Source of the DNA: Nematostella vectensis | Taxonomy: Eukaryota > Cnidaria > Anthozoa > Actiniaria > Edwardsiidae | DNA length: 64,000 nt | Direction of reading: 5' to 3' | NCBI RefSeq assembly: GCF_932526225.1 | Contig: NC_064035.1 | Coordinates: 16,044,469-16,108,468, forward strand | In this document: piece after piece, positions 10,599-23,800 of the stretch | Layout: each line of letters starts with the position of its first letter | Numbering within the stretch: position 1 is the stretch's first letter | The notes under the pieces: model-generated | What the model saw: the letters and a program-made list of their open reading frames with translations, nothing else | What the model was told of the DNA's origin: nothing | Databases searched by the model: none | Position numbers and translations under genes: made by a program

Positions 10599-11620
10599 GT
10601 ACAAGAACAAATGGTGTCAGAGACCCCCTTATTTGTTCAGAATGTATAATCGAATACTAAAAAATAAAGAATAAAGTCACTTTCGTCTTTGCATGTCTTC
10701 ACACAGGAAACTTTTAACACGGCTGCAAATGAATAGAGTCGATTGTTTCATCTACATTTGCAGCATTTGTATTGAATACGGCTCATTTGACCTTAGTCTA
10801 AAAAGCAACTGAAAAGGGTATTATTTCTAACCAAACTAACCAAGATTTTATTTAAAGGACTTAGTTATAATGAAGAGTAGACCATATAAATTGAGTCAAC
10901 GGTTTTTTTAAGAAATTTGTTTAAGATAAAATGGGCTTTATCGAAAATAATTTTTTCGATTTTTTGGGCTTGGATTTTAGGGAGGGATTTCTAGATCACT
11001 TTGGTATACCATAAATCTATAAGTCAAATCCGATAATAAATGTCCCGTGGAATTACTGCAATTACATAAAAAAACCCCTCTATTTGTTCTTTCGGGGGTG
11101 GTCAGATTTTTATCAGAAAACTCACCCCCTCCATTCCCCCCCCTAAAAAAACCTGGGTACGGGCCTGCATGCTCTCGTGCAGTCGAAAGAACGTGGAGTG
11201 AAACAATCCCAAACGTATCCACAATATATAGCCGGGGAGATGCTAGAATTGCGAAACGTAGATGCACGCCTGCACTGGGGAAAGGAAACACACGTGCAAT
11301 GGTGGAATTTGGCCTATTGTAGGAAACCCTATTGAGAATAATACATGCCCAGGATTATCACAAGTCAAGGATAAATTCCGACTCCTCCCCCTTCTCCTCT
11401 TACAGTAATGTATCAACTGATAGATTTGAAAGAAGGTACTGAGGCCTTGAACAATCATACCATAGTCCAAGCGTTTTGAGTTCTATTGGATGACACGAAT
11501 GGAATTTCAATTTCCCATTATTGAACTATTGAGGCTTTTGCCCTACCTTGATTACACAGTATGTAAGGTCCGTGACCCCGCACTTCCCGTGTAGACAGGT
11601 ATGGGATTTTGATCTCGTTT

Positions 11621-11671
11621 AACCGGTTTCGTCAGGCTATCTAGCCGGTTTCTCCAGGCTGGCTATATAAG
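11621..11671 (+). promoter_or_regulatory. Core promoter of small Cys-Pro gene, copy C
   Basis: TATATAAG at 11664-11671 is preceded by AACCGGTTTCG and a second, slightly altered CCGGTTTC motif, matching the copy B promoter. The start codon follows at 11745. Confidence 0.6.
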
Positions 11672-11744
11672 TTGAAATTCGTAGAGTTCAGCTGATCATA
11701 GCTGGTGAGGGTTATAGGACTAACATCCCAGACTACTGCAAATC

Positions 11745-12876
11745 ATGGCTAACAAGGTAGGGCTTTTTATGGAAGCTTACACATAATATGAGTTATTAGA
11801 GGGAATACCATTGAGAATCTTCTGTCACGCGGTAAATTGTAGTTATCATTTTTTCAAGAATATTCTTAAATGACGCGGTAAAACTTGCAGAGGAACCAAA
11901 TTAATTTTTATTTGGATTTCTTGAATATGATTTAGCGGGTAGAGCTTATTAAATGAAAGAATGGATGGATTGCTTGGTCTATTCTACAGTACGGGAGTCT
12001 TTAGCGAAGTAGAACTCCATATTCGAGCTAGGATAACCCAAACAATTCCCCGTTAACTTTGGACTAGGACTATATGTCCTTCCCTTGTCCACATTATTGC
12101 ACGTTTACTTTATCAACATTGGAAATGTTGCAAATCAATCTTTCGTTCCCCTTAGGGTGACGTTTCAATCGAGTACATCATCAAGAACTGCAAAGCCTTC
12201 AAGTCAGGAGGATGCCCTTACAACGACCCAAGGCTCAAAGGCCTCGCTGCCAAGTGTCCCGCATTCAAAGACTCCAAGGGTAACTTAGCCTGCCCTTTCA
12301 AGGCCCGAGCAGACAACACTTACGAGCTCCGGGCGCTCATGAGTGAGATGAAGGAGAAGTGCACAGGAAAAGAGGAGTACACCAAGTTCTTTAAGGTACC
12401 ATGAATTGTCAAGTAATTTTATTATACAAGGTTCAGCATTTATATACACACTTTATAAGGCGTATTGAGGCGTGTCCGTAGCGGATCCATGTAAATCAAG
12501 GCTAACATGACATTGCTGCTAGAGTTCACTAGAATTCGCCTGCGTTGACAGCCGAACTTTACCCCCGGAAAATAAAAAAATATACCTGTCTAAATATTGA
12601 TCTTGTAACATATCAATCAGGTGCAGCAATAATCCTGTGTAATATGTCACGTACGCGTGATCGTGAGCTCAGCGGTGTTCTTCCTATATCGACCTGCTAG
12701 GTGGAATTCCTCAATTCATTTAGAATATGAACTTTCAATATTCCTTATTTTTTGCCTCGCAGTTGCTGGAAACTATCAACAAGGAAACCGCCGCGAAGCT
12801 TGGTCACTGCCCATACCACCAACATGGCTGCCGCGTCAACAACATTCCTATCTTTGCTGACTCCATCACTAAATAA
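11745..12876 (+). CDS. Small cysteine-proline motif protein, copy C (3 exons, 121 aa)
   Basis: Exons 11745-11756, 12156-12395 and 12763-12876 join in phase 0 with GT-AG introns. The product has the same seven cysteines and four Cys-Pro motifs as copy B, with Leu in place of Val shortly before the CPAF motif; other exon 2 changes are silent. A purely non-functional copy would not be expected to show mainly silent differences, but the copies are too similar for a real test. The gene is convergent with POLR1B, whose stop codon is about 1.9 kb downstream. A poly(A)-type signal lies near 12938-12948. The function is unknown. Confidence 0.8.
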
Positions 12877-13039
12877 GTACAAGAAAAAATGGCGACAGAA
12901 ACCCCCTTATTCGTTCAGAATGTATAATCGAATACTAATAAATAAAGAATAGTCACTTTCCTGTTTGCAAGTCTTTACACAGGAAACTTTTAACACGACT
13001 TGGGTCCTGCTGACTAAGTTCAAACGTAGTATTATCCAT

Positions 13040-13116
13040 GAGCCGTATTCAATGCAAATGCTGCAAATGAATAGAGTCGATTGTTTCATCTATAGCATTT
13101 GCATTGAATACGGCTC
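13040..13116. repeat. Perfect 23-bp inverted repeat (hairpin), unit C
   Basis: Identical to the hairpin at 390-466, with the same spacing to the small gene's terminal exon. Confidence 0.8.
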
Positions 13117-13330
13117 ATTTGACCTTAGTTTAAAAAGCAACTGAAAAGGGTATTATTTCTAACCAAACTTCCAAGCTTTTTTTTTATATAGGGCTTAGTT
13201 ATAATGAAGCGTAGACCATATAAATTGAGTCAACGGTTTTTTTTAAAGAATTTTGTTTAAGCAAAAATAGGCTTTATCGAAAATATTTTTTTTCGTTTTT
13301 TTGGGCTTGGATTTGAGGGGGAGCTTTTAA

Positions 13331-14428
13331 GGAGATTCACAACTACTATCTTCTGCTACAGGGATCGGATCTTAAAACTGTTTGGCCATGCCATGTAGCT
13401 AGGGATGAACTTTATGAAAATGTAACATTTGTTTACATTGCTGTTTCTATAGCAACGGAACGGTGAATCCGTTAAATTCACTATTCGCGAAGTGCTGTTC
13501 GCTACAGGGAAATTTTTAACAAATGAGCTATAGGATATTGTACATCAGACCTTGGTCGACGTTTTATCAAAATCTATAAGAGGAATTCTAAAAAAAATTG
13601 TGGAATTTTTATTTTTAGTCACTCTGTTATTTACCTACTTTGAAATTCGCACCTGAAAAAAATCCATAGCGGACAAATTGCTTTGTCTCATGTATTGTTG
13701 ATTTCATTTCGTTGTACTTTTCGCATTCTTCCCGTGCTAATCTTCCACGGCTGGCTGCTTCTGAACTTCTGAATGGTCATTTATCACATCTTTTTCTTCT
13801 TTACGTGAATAGTTAAAAAAGTATAAGAAAGAAGTATAGTTAAAGCGAAGCTACAAAACAAGCGCAAAGTCGGCGCTTGAAATGCCCATTTTCAAAAAAT
13901 CGCTTACTTACAACCCTTAAACGGATCTCAAAGTTAACCCGAATGTTTCTCAATATAATAATTTTATTCTACAAAAAGGACGAAAAAATTAATCGGCGAA
14001 ATGTTATATGGCGGCCAAAAAAGTTCAATTTCTTCATTTTGAAAGTATCATTTAGCCCCCAGAATGGCCCCTGAAACTTACGATCAACAAAACCGATTGC
14101 TTTCATTTTTGGTATGTTATTAGAAATAAGGGGTAGCCAAATAACAATGGTAAAAAAATCCTTGCCCTCGTATGGATTTTTTTCAGGTGCGGATTTCAGA
14201 GTAGGTAAATAACAGAGTGACTGAAAATAAAAATACGCCAATTTCTCGGAATTCCTCTTATAGATTTTAATAAAACTTCCTCTAAATGTCGACCAAGGTC
14301 TGATGTACAATACCCTATAGCTTATTTGTTAGAAATTTCCCTGTAGCGAACAGCACTTCGCGAATAGTGAATTTAACGGGTTCGCCGTTCCGTTGCTATA
14401 GAAACAGCAATGTAAACACATGTTACAT
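13331..14428. mobile_element. Fold-back MITE (family c), unit C copy, right end truncated
   Basis: Almost identical to 680-1778, including the truncated right arm, so the truncation preceded the duplication. Open frames here on both strands are parts of the arms and not genes. Confidence 0.75.
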
Positions 14429-14803
14429 TGTCTAAGATAAGGCCTTCCAAGTTTTTTGAAGCACTCGATGTTGTATATGTATACAATCAGAAAGACAATA
14501 TGTAGTAAAAAAAACGGGGGGGGGGGGGCAAAAAAAGAAAGAAATACAAAACATTGTCTTATTTCTCTATTCCTGTATTTACAATACATTGGTTCCTATC
14601 AGTACCCTACGCTAGCCGGCTCGCATTCGCCGATATTCGCAAATGTTTTGTTTTCGAATAATTGGAACCCCTGTCGCGCGCGAGTGTTCGAATAACTTCG
14701 AATGAGAGCCGGCAAGCAGGCTATGTTATCGATATCACTGTCATCATCTTCTGCTCAATGCAAAAGACGCAGCCCTACAAATACGCGAACCATCCATGGA
14801 CGC

Positions 14804-17800
14804 TTAGCTGTCGGCTCCGACCTTCTTTATCTCGAGCGAAGTCTTAATGTTCATGGCGGCTAGTTCGGCTACGAGGTATCGAAACACGTAAGGGAAAGCA
14901 AGGAGTTCAATGTGCTCGCTCGACTCACATGGCTTGCAGTACCAACGGCGCTCAGAGTGGGCGGCCGCCGCTGCCAGCTCGACTGGAGGCTTGTCTAGAA
15001 GTGGCGAAAGAAGGCTACCACATTGTGTGCACACGTGACCCTGCGAATGACACAATCAGCGTTAAGCCTCATTGTCACCAGTTTACTTCCGGTCGATTAC
15101 GTAACAATCTCCGATGATTTTTAACGGAAAACGCGAAAAATATTTCAAAATATTGAAAGCAGTGTGTTTATTGAAAGTTTCTTTGAGGATGTGATTGATA
15201 ATTTACAGCGTATGGCCTGTTTAATATCTCGGATTTTAATAGATTCTTTTGTCTTTTAACGGTTGAGGTTTTCCGTCGGACCTCCGGAAGTAAACTGGTG
15301 ACAATGCGGCTTTAAAGATGAGGTTCCGCTATAAAAGGGAAAGCTCCTCCCACCCCCGGACTCGAATTTGCAATTATAATCATAACACTGCAACGATAGC
15401 AGTCACAAATTATAAGCCTTCTGTAAAATTGCTTATCTCTGAGCCTCAGTCGGCTGGAATAAAACTATTTTTGCACAGGTAACAAGACAGTTGTGTTAAG
15501 AGATTGTTGAATTAGTTATTTGCTGTCCACTCACGTTTTCGGTGCAAAATTTCAAATTTCGCGCTATCCATAATCTAGCGCACCTGCATAAATTATTCTC
15601 GCTGATGAAAATGCTCGTATTTTAGAGCGCACACAGGTTGGTATAGCATTATTTTACGATGATAGAAACATTTTTAGATGGACAACTTTAGGAATGATAT
15701 TTATTTTGGTTTAGAATATAAGTTTTGAATTTAGCGCTCAGAGCACTTGTCCTGACATGTTCACTCATTGACGGCTGATTGATAACTGATTGTTCTTGAG
15801 CCCCGGGGTAGAAGGAGCTTTCCATTTTATAGCGGAACCTCGTGTTTAAAGTACAGTTAGCAGAAAAATCAATAAATTCTCGAATCAGTTGCAATTGTTG
15901 TTTTTCCTCGTTGTCGCCGTCGATGCCAACATATACTTATAGCGATATGGTCGACGTTAATACAAATACAAACCACCAACAAAATATTCTCAGCACATTT
16001 CACGCCATCAAAAGCTTTTCACCAGCTCTTTCAGCCATTCTTACCATAGTTTTATCGGAGCAGTTGAAAAGGCGATCTTGGAGAAGAAAGGAAGTGCCGT
16101 GAGCGAGTAACGCATCTCTCTCCATCTCTCCGAAACGGATACCTCCCTGCCGCTTACGACCCTACAAAACATAACGTAAACCTTAAGGATATAGTATCAC
16201 GACTCGTCAGGGGCTGTCGAAAACAGGGACTAGCAAACGCTCAGTTAACTGTCTCGATCCGTCATGCAATTCGTCTGTCCTTGCATAAGGGCCATTTATA
16301 AAACGTGACCTCAGATCTTTTATTGGGCATGTAAAACAAGGAAAGCAGATGATTTGAATCGGAATTAAGTAGCAATGGACGATGGACGGATTTAAAGGAC
16401 GTCTCATTACATCTTCGTTATATCATATGACCGCCGACTGTCAATCGTGAGGTGAAGTTCCCAAGCATGGCCATCGAGCCTCACTTATTAGGTAAATACC
16501 AGTAAATAACCATACCTGGACGTCAATCGTGAGGTGAAGTTCCCAAGCATGGCCATCGAGCCTCACTTATTAGGTAAATACCAGTAAATAACCATACCTG
16601 GATGTCGATCGTGAGGTGAAGTTTCCCAGCATGGCCATCGAGCCTCACTTATTAGGTAAATACCAGTAAATAACCATACCTGGACGACAATCGTGAGGTG
16701 AAGTTTCCCAGCATGGCCATCGAGCCTCACTCATTAGGTAAATACCAGTAAATAACCTTACCTGGACAGGCTGATGCGTCAGTGCGTCTATGGGCCCCGT
16801 TGTTCGGACCTGTTCAAAGGAACACGAGGTAAGAAACGAGCCACCTATAACATACGATCGGGTATGGACTTGAAGGTTCCAACTTCTAAGCTAAATCAAT
16901 GTTTCAACGACCAGGAAGACTTTTTGCCTTCGAGCACAAAATCACCAGCCCTCCCAATGTGACTAAAGATGACGAGTCTGCAGCGTCAGAACGTTGTAAT
17001 GATCACCGTAGCAACCGGCAGACGACACCACGTGACCAAGCCCCAGTAAAACACCAGGTCAAGGCACGTGACATCTCGTCTCCGAGCCAATCAGATGACA
17101 CGCATAACGAAACGTCATCACTCGCTGTTCCACCAAAAAAATATATATTTAAAAAATATATATTTGGCAGCATTTGAAAACTGACCGCTTCATTTGTCTA
17201 GCGTGCAGGCAACCGTGTCTCATTGACTAAACACCCGATTACATTTCTGCCTGCCTATAGCGTTGGTGGAGAACCTTGGATGACCAAGCTACTATATTTG
17301 CTGACCTGGAATTTGTCTGCCACCATGTGCCGCAGTCTCTGGTAGTACACCACACCCATAAAGATGTCTGCCTCGAATTCACGACCGTCGATACCACTGT
17401 ACAAGCGCTCCGTGCCAAAATAATCATAACCAGCTGTCAGAGAAATAGAAGCACAGATTGTTTATACCGCTGCGTACAGCGAGAATGAGTGAGCTGCGGA
17501 ACAGGTTGGGCTAAAAACAGATGTTTCTGTTTAAAAAATCTTTGTATCTCAGTGGTACATTTAACACCAGCGTATACGAACCTTGAGATTAAGAACCTAC
17601 AGAGGCGTAAATTTTGCATTTTAAGCACCCTTTTTATAAGAGCCTATTCAGCCTCGTGGGGAAGAATAGGTTCTTATGAAAGATCACTCATATGTTGTCA
17701 AAATTCTGGAAATAATTAATGTGAAAGCTATTAAATGCAAAAAGGACCTGTCATTTTGTGGTGATCATAAAAGGGGGGAGGTAGTCGGGGCAATGAAGAA

Positions 17801-20800
17801 TTCTTGATTTTAGCGCTATAAAATTGACAATATAATTAACATTTGCCCTTAACATGCCCCGAGCTTCACCAACAAGGAATGAACATTGGATACAGTGTCA
17901 GAACGTTGTCATGATCATGTTCGCTAGGGCACCCGATGACACGTGGACCAGTTCAAGTAAAACACGAGAAAAGGTCACATGAAACCCTGCCATAGCCAAT
18001 CAGATGACACGCATAACGATGACGTCATCATTCACTGTTGGGTTTTTGTGTATATGAGGTGACATGTGTTTCGCGAAGTACGCACATTTGACGAGAAGTT
18101 TGCCAAAGTAGTCGATTGCCGAGTCATCCTCGGAAAAGGTGAAGGGTGTGGCATCGTACACGTGGCCGTTGAGTGCAGCTGACTTGCCCGCCATACTCTC
18201 GATCATCATACCTGTTGGGGTATCGTCCAAGATAACAGATAAATGCAATCGTCTTAATAAGGTACTCACACCACCGAAAGCGCTACGAACTACTGGCGAT
18301 TAGAGGAGAATGTAAAATAGCCGCTAAGAGATCGAGTGGTCATGCTATAGAAAACAGAGTGGGACAGTTTCTATCTACCCCTCTTCGGCCGAAGGCGGAA
18401 GAGGAGTAGTGTAGTGGGATTGGGGAGGGGGGTATCTCTTGTGCCAACCCTTAGCATGTCTAGAGCTTCCCCAACAAGGAATGTACATTGGATACAGTGT
18501 CAGAACGTTGTCAGGATCATGTTCGCTAGGGCAGTTGATGACACGTGGACCAGTTCAAGTAAAACACGAGAAAAGGTCACATGACGCCCAGCCATAGCCA
18601 ATCAGATGACACGCATAACGATGACGTCATCATTCACTGTTGGATTGAGGGTTGTCCAATACTCCGACAAATTTATGCATGTCATATTCTAAACAATAAG
18701 CCAGTTCAGTAAGAAATGCCGTGACGGACTGGGCTCTTTCGGACCAAAAGAGCGATTTCACAAGAGAGTTTGTATTGCGGTCTTGAAAAAATCCTTTCTA
18801 CAAAACCGCTTGATATGGTGAAATCATTCATTGACACACGTGAGGACTTTATTGCACTTCGTATAGGGGGCAATTTGGGATGAATTAGGCGCAAATGGTA
18901 TTTCTACGGAGCGATTTTCAGAGTACCCTGAGTCATTCCTCCACTCAAATACTGTAGAAGTTTATAGGCGAACTCCTAATCGGAGTATAAAATGCACCGG
19001 TAGAAGTGCCGTTTTAATTTTTATGCTGTAAAATTGAAATAAATATTGTTCTAAGATGTTTAGCAAAATTATAACTTGAATTTCGTGGACAAAAATCATT
19101 TTGTTCTTACCTGAGGTACCAAAGTTAATTGTTGTTCCGGGTTTTCATTGGTGTTTTGCGAGCGGAAGTCGACCAAATTAGCTCACTGATCGAAGTAAAT
19201 CTATCCGTAAAAAAAATTATCGGGCCGTATTCACAACAAAATGCGGTCGAAAGGTAAAACAATAAGTGTGCAACACATTAATGTGGTTGGTTCCCCCATA
19301 TCTTGTAAAAAGGATTTGTAGGAAGGATTTTTCTCCACGACCGCTTTACAAACTCTTCTTCAAAAGCGTTCATTTGGTCCGATTCGATCGTTTCTTTCCG
19401 CGTCTTTTCTTAAACTCTGAACTGGCCTATTGGGGCTGCTAGAGCATATCAGAGAAAGAGGTAAAACAATGGAAGAGAACAAGGCCATGCATACATTTGT
19501 TAGAGTATTGGACTAGTATGGTATTACGACAATGGGAAATTCTGTAGAATTTGGGGGGGGGGTGGTGGTTGACGAAAACCATCCTTCAACAGTTATTAAG
19601 AGCCAAGATTACCCCTAAACACAAGAATTTAATTATTGAAATGCAGGTACTTTTTGTGCTTACGTCCGCGACGAGGACTGAATACTTAAACGACAATGTG
19701 TGATTTCTCGTATATAAAAACCTATGAAGCAGTCTAACGTAAAAGAGCCATGGTGCAGGATGTGCGTACCTATTGTCATTCTAGACGGAAAACCGTGGGG
19801 GTTGAAGATGATGTCGGGTGTCATCCCGGACTCCGAGAATGGCATATTTTCCACCGGCCACTTTTGACTGAAAAAGCAAAAACAATAATGATGTTGGAGT
19901 CCGAGAGCACACCTTACGTGTTTCAAGGTTTCGTGCGCTACCAAACTCGTATATAAATGCGGTGCTCATTCGAGTTGTTAACTAAACGTAAATACGCTTT
20001 AATCACTGAGAAATTCAGCCCCTCTAACAGCAAAAACGGCTCAATTCTATTTTTTCAAGTTTACTAATGATATCGGGAGAGTTCTTTCTTTTAATGATAA
20101 GAACACTGCAAAATAGGTGCTTACTCTTCTATTAAGAATACACTGCCCTATCAAAAATAACAAAATGAGAAAATGAAAACAAGGCGCCGACTTAGCTATT
20201 CCGGATAACACTACTTTATCGAAAATAACAACGGAAATGAGAACACACACAGCAAGATCGTAGGCAGGATTTTGAGGGAGAAGGAGGTGTTGTTTAGGCA
20301 CATGAACCTATTTTGCACGCGATAGCGATGTGGACACTTACCTGCATATTCCTTTTTGTCCATGACGACTGGAAAACTTGTCGCCAATGATGGGATTCCT
20401 CTAAAACATGTCCAGAAAGGATGTCAAACGAACGCGGTACATTAGGCTCAAAGCCCAGGAGTTACTGGGCCAACTCCTAGCTTCCCCCTTTCTCTCTTCG
20501 TAAATGTCTGACATACGCTTATCTTTTGGATTTTTTTTTTCAAACTTCAGCACGAACGCTGACTTGCCCCCCTAGCCAAGCACTCGAGGTTTTGGCGGCA
20601 TCTCACCTGTATTCGTAGCTTGATGCAAGCTTTACTGAGAGTCTTGTTGCCAGTCTCATCTCCAATAATCTTGACCTGGGGATTAAGCAAGCAATTATCC
20701 AGAACCCATCTTAACAAGAAACATAAAAATTTAATATATTAACTTTTTTCATTTTCAAAAAGGTTGAACAATTGACAAATTGGTTGAGAGTATTAATGAA

Positions 20801-23800
20801 GGTCCATTCGACGCCGCCAATTAACAATCCCGCACAAAACAGCCAAACAAAGCATCCATCGGCTGTCCATCGGCTAATTCAAGTATCTGAATTACTTTTA
20901 ATCATATATAGTCAGCGAAGTATCAGACTTATCAGACTGTAGACTGTTTTTTTTTTCATATTGACATAGGATTGGTTTAGTAGACTTACATCATCTATGA
21001 TGCCCGCTTCCAGGTTACTATATTTCTTGACTACTGCTTCTCCGGTGTTAGTGTCGATGTAACTAGACGAAAAGCAAAGTCAATCTCACAACTGACACCA
21101 TCTGAGACACATTGTGAAATACGTTGCAGTTGCTGAGCAAGGTTTGTCTTAATTTAGTAAGCTAACGTTTGGAACCAGTTCGGGGGGTTAATACAAAAGC
21201 GGTAACATCGGAATTTATTGTTGGTTTCCTGTTTGCTTTGCGGCAGGATTGGCAAATTCAAGGCCTTTAGTTCTTCCAAAACCAATGTTTTAAATATAAA
21301 TTCGCTTAGCTTGGAACTCTGTTTCGGTTCTAAAATTTCCAACTTCTGACTTCCTTGCAACCGTCGAAATAATACACTAAGTCAGCAACAGTGAGGCTTA
21401 ATCTATGGGTGCCAGCCATGTATGCTATACCTGTAATATGGGTCCCCCGTGGAGAGATGGGCACCTAGCGGTGGAAATCCATCTGCGTCTAGTCTACCAT
21501 CGATTCTGGGGTCATCTGGTAGCGTTCCTTAAAGAAAACAGTGACAATCTAACACAGTGCCGTGGCAGGCGGTGAGGCACTGGGGGCACGTGCCCCTTCC
21601 CCCATATATATTTAAAAGAAATATAAGAAAATGACCAGTAGGGGCGTGGCTGTGCACCGTGTGTACCGTGTGACCACTGTGACCCCCCCCCAATCTTACG
21701 TGGCCTGCTAAGACGCTGTAACATCAGAACAAACGAGTGAGAAACATCCCAATACAACACTAAGAGTCCTAGCGAAGGCATCTTCACGAACATGAGGTGT
21801 ATGTAATCATGGGTTGTTAAACTTCAGGGGAATAGGGTCTTGGGTTGTTTGCAACAACTTTACACCCTTCTTTTACTAAAGCCGTAACCCCAGCCTGTGG
21901 TCGCTGCGTCCCGGCAAACAACAATTAGATACATTCAAATTCAGATTTTCTGTCTTGATAAACTCTTTTGACTGACTTACTTATTGAATGATTGAGTGAA
22001 ATACATTTATAGTTGTACTAAACTTCAGTATATAAAATGCTGAATTCTGAAAACGTACCGAACTGTAAGTTAGAAGATGATGTACGATCTTGGGATTTCG
22101 GTTCCAGATTCACAAATTGTGCTTTGTAGATGGAGCCATGGGCAAACCCCCTTTCGTACGATGCTTTGTTTAGAACCATTGCGTCCTCCATATCATATCC
22201 CTAAGGTCATGAAAAAAGGGAGGAAAATGTAATTAGTACAACCCAACTCAAGTGTTTTTATAAACGCATCTAGTCATGACAGACAGCGTTTGGTTATAGA
22301 AAGAAAGAAATGCTCGAGCGGCCTCCGGCTTTTGGCGGCTTATCAGCCAAAAAGTATCTATGACAAAAAGGGTTTATTTTTAATGAGATATTTTGTCGTC
22401 ACTCTGATGCGACGACCACATTCATTTCTGTGTGTAATTTTTGCGTGAGTTTGCCAATCAAACCGTCACATGATTTCTTAGTGCAAATCGCCTTTCCTTG
22501 TGAATGGCGGTTGGCAACTATACACTATACACAAGAAATAGCCAGATTCAGTATTGGTATGAAATATAATTTCGGTATTGATATGAAATATATATTTCAG
22601 TATTGGTATGAAACATAATTTCGGTATTGGTAGGAAATATGTATTTCAGTATTGGTATGAAATATGTATTTCAGTATTGGTAGGAAATATATATTTCAGC
22701 ATTGGTATGAAATATGTATTTCAGCATTGGTATGAAATATGTATTTCAGTATTGGTATGAAATATGTATTTCGGTATTGGTATGAAATATATATTTCGGT
22801 ATTGGTATGAAATATATATTTCAGTATTGGTATGAAATATATATTTCAGTATTGGTATGAAATATATATTTCAGTATTGGTATGAAATATATATTTCAGT
22901 ATTGGTATGAAATATATATCTCAGTATTGGTATGAAATATATATCTCAGTATTGGTATGAAATATATATTTCAGTATTGGTATGAAATATATATTTCAGT
23001 ATTGGTATGAAATATATATTTCAGTATTGGTATGAAATATATATTTCAGTATTGGTATGAAATATAATTTCGGTATTGGTATGAAATATAATTTCGGTAT
23101 TGGTATGAAGTATATATTTCAGTATTGGTATGAAATATATATTTCAGTATTGGTATGAAATATGTATTTCAGTATTGGTATGAAATATGTATTTCAGTAT
23201 TGGTATGAAATATGTATTTCAGTATTGGTTTGAAATATGTATTTCAGTATTGGTATGAAATATATATTTCAGTATTGGTATGAAATATAATTTGGGAATT
23301 GGTATGAAATATATATTTCAGTATTGGTATGAAATATAATTTCGGTATTGGTATGAAATATATATTTCAGCATTGGTATGAAATATATATTTCAGTATTG
23401 GTATGAAATATAATTTCGGTATTGGTATGAAATATATATTTCAGTATTGGTATGAAATATAATTTCGGTATTGGTATGAAATATATATTTCAGTATTGGT
23501 ATGAAATATATATTTCAGTATTGGTATGAAATATATATTTCAGTATTGGTATGAAGTATATATTTCAGTATTGGCATGAAATATATATTCCAGTATTGGT
23601 ATGAAATATATAATTCAGTATTGGTATAATATAATATATATTTCGGTAGAGGAACACTGTATACATACCGTGTAAGAGATGACAGCCACAATGGCGTTGG
23701 TCCCCAGAGGATATTCATCCATGATGTAGAAATCATGAGAGGCAGGGCGAACAAGTGGGGACTGAGGAGTCTAGTGAGGGACAAAATACTCAGTACAATA

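Larger units (their letters stand above)
11004..17762. repeat. Segmental duplication unit C (likely parental unit)
   Basis: This is the unit continuous with the upstream exons of POLR1B, so it is probably the source of units A and B. It contains an intact small Cys-Pro gene (+), a complete fold-back element, the intact POLR1B exons 31-34 (-), two MITEs and an 82-bp minisatellite that is a single copy in unit B. Confidence 0.88.

Noticed and set aside
4108..12876. Small Cys-rich genes as a venom peptide cluster
   Set aside because: There is no signal peptide or prepro region, the cysteines are odd in number and mostly in Cys-Pro motifs, and the pattern fits no toxin scaffold I can see.
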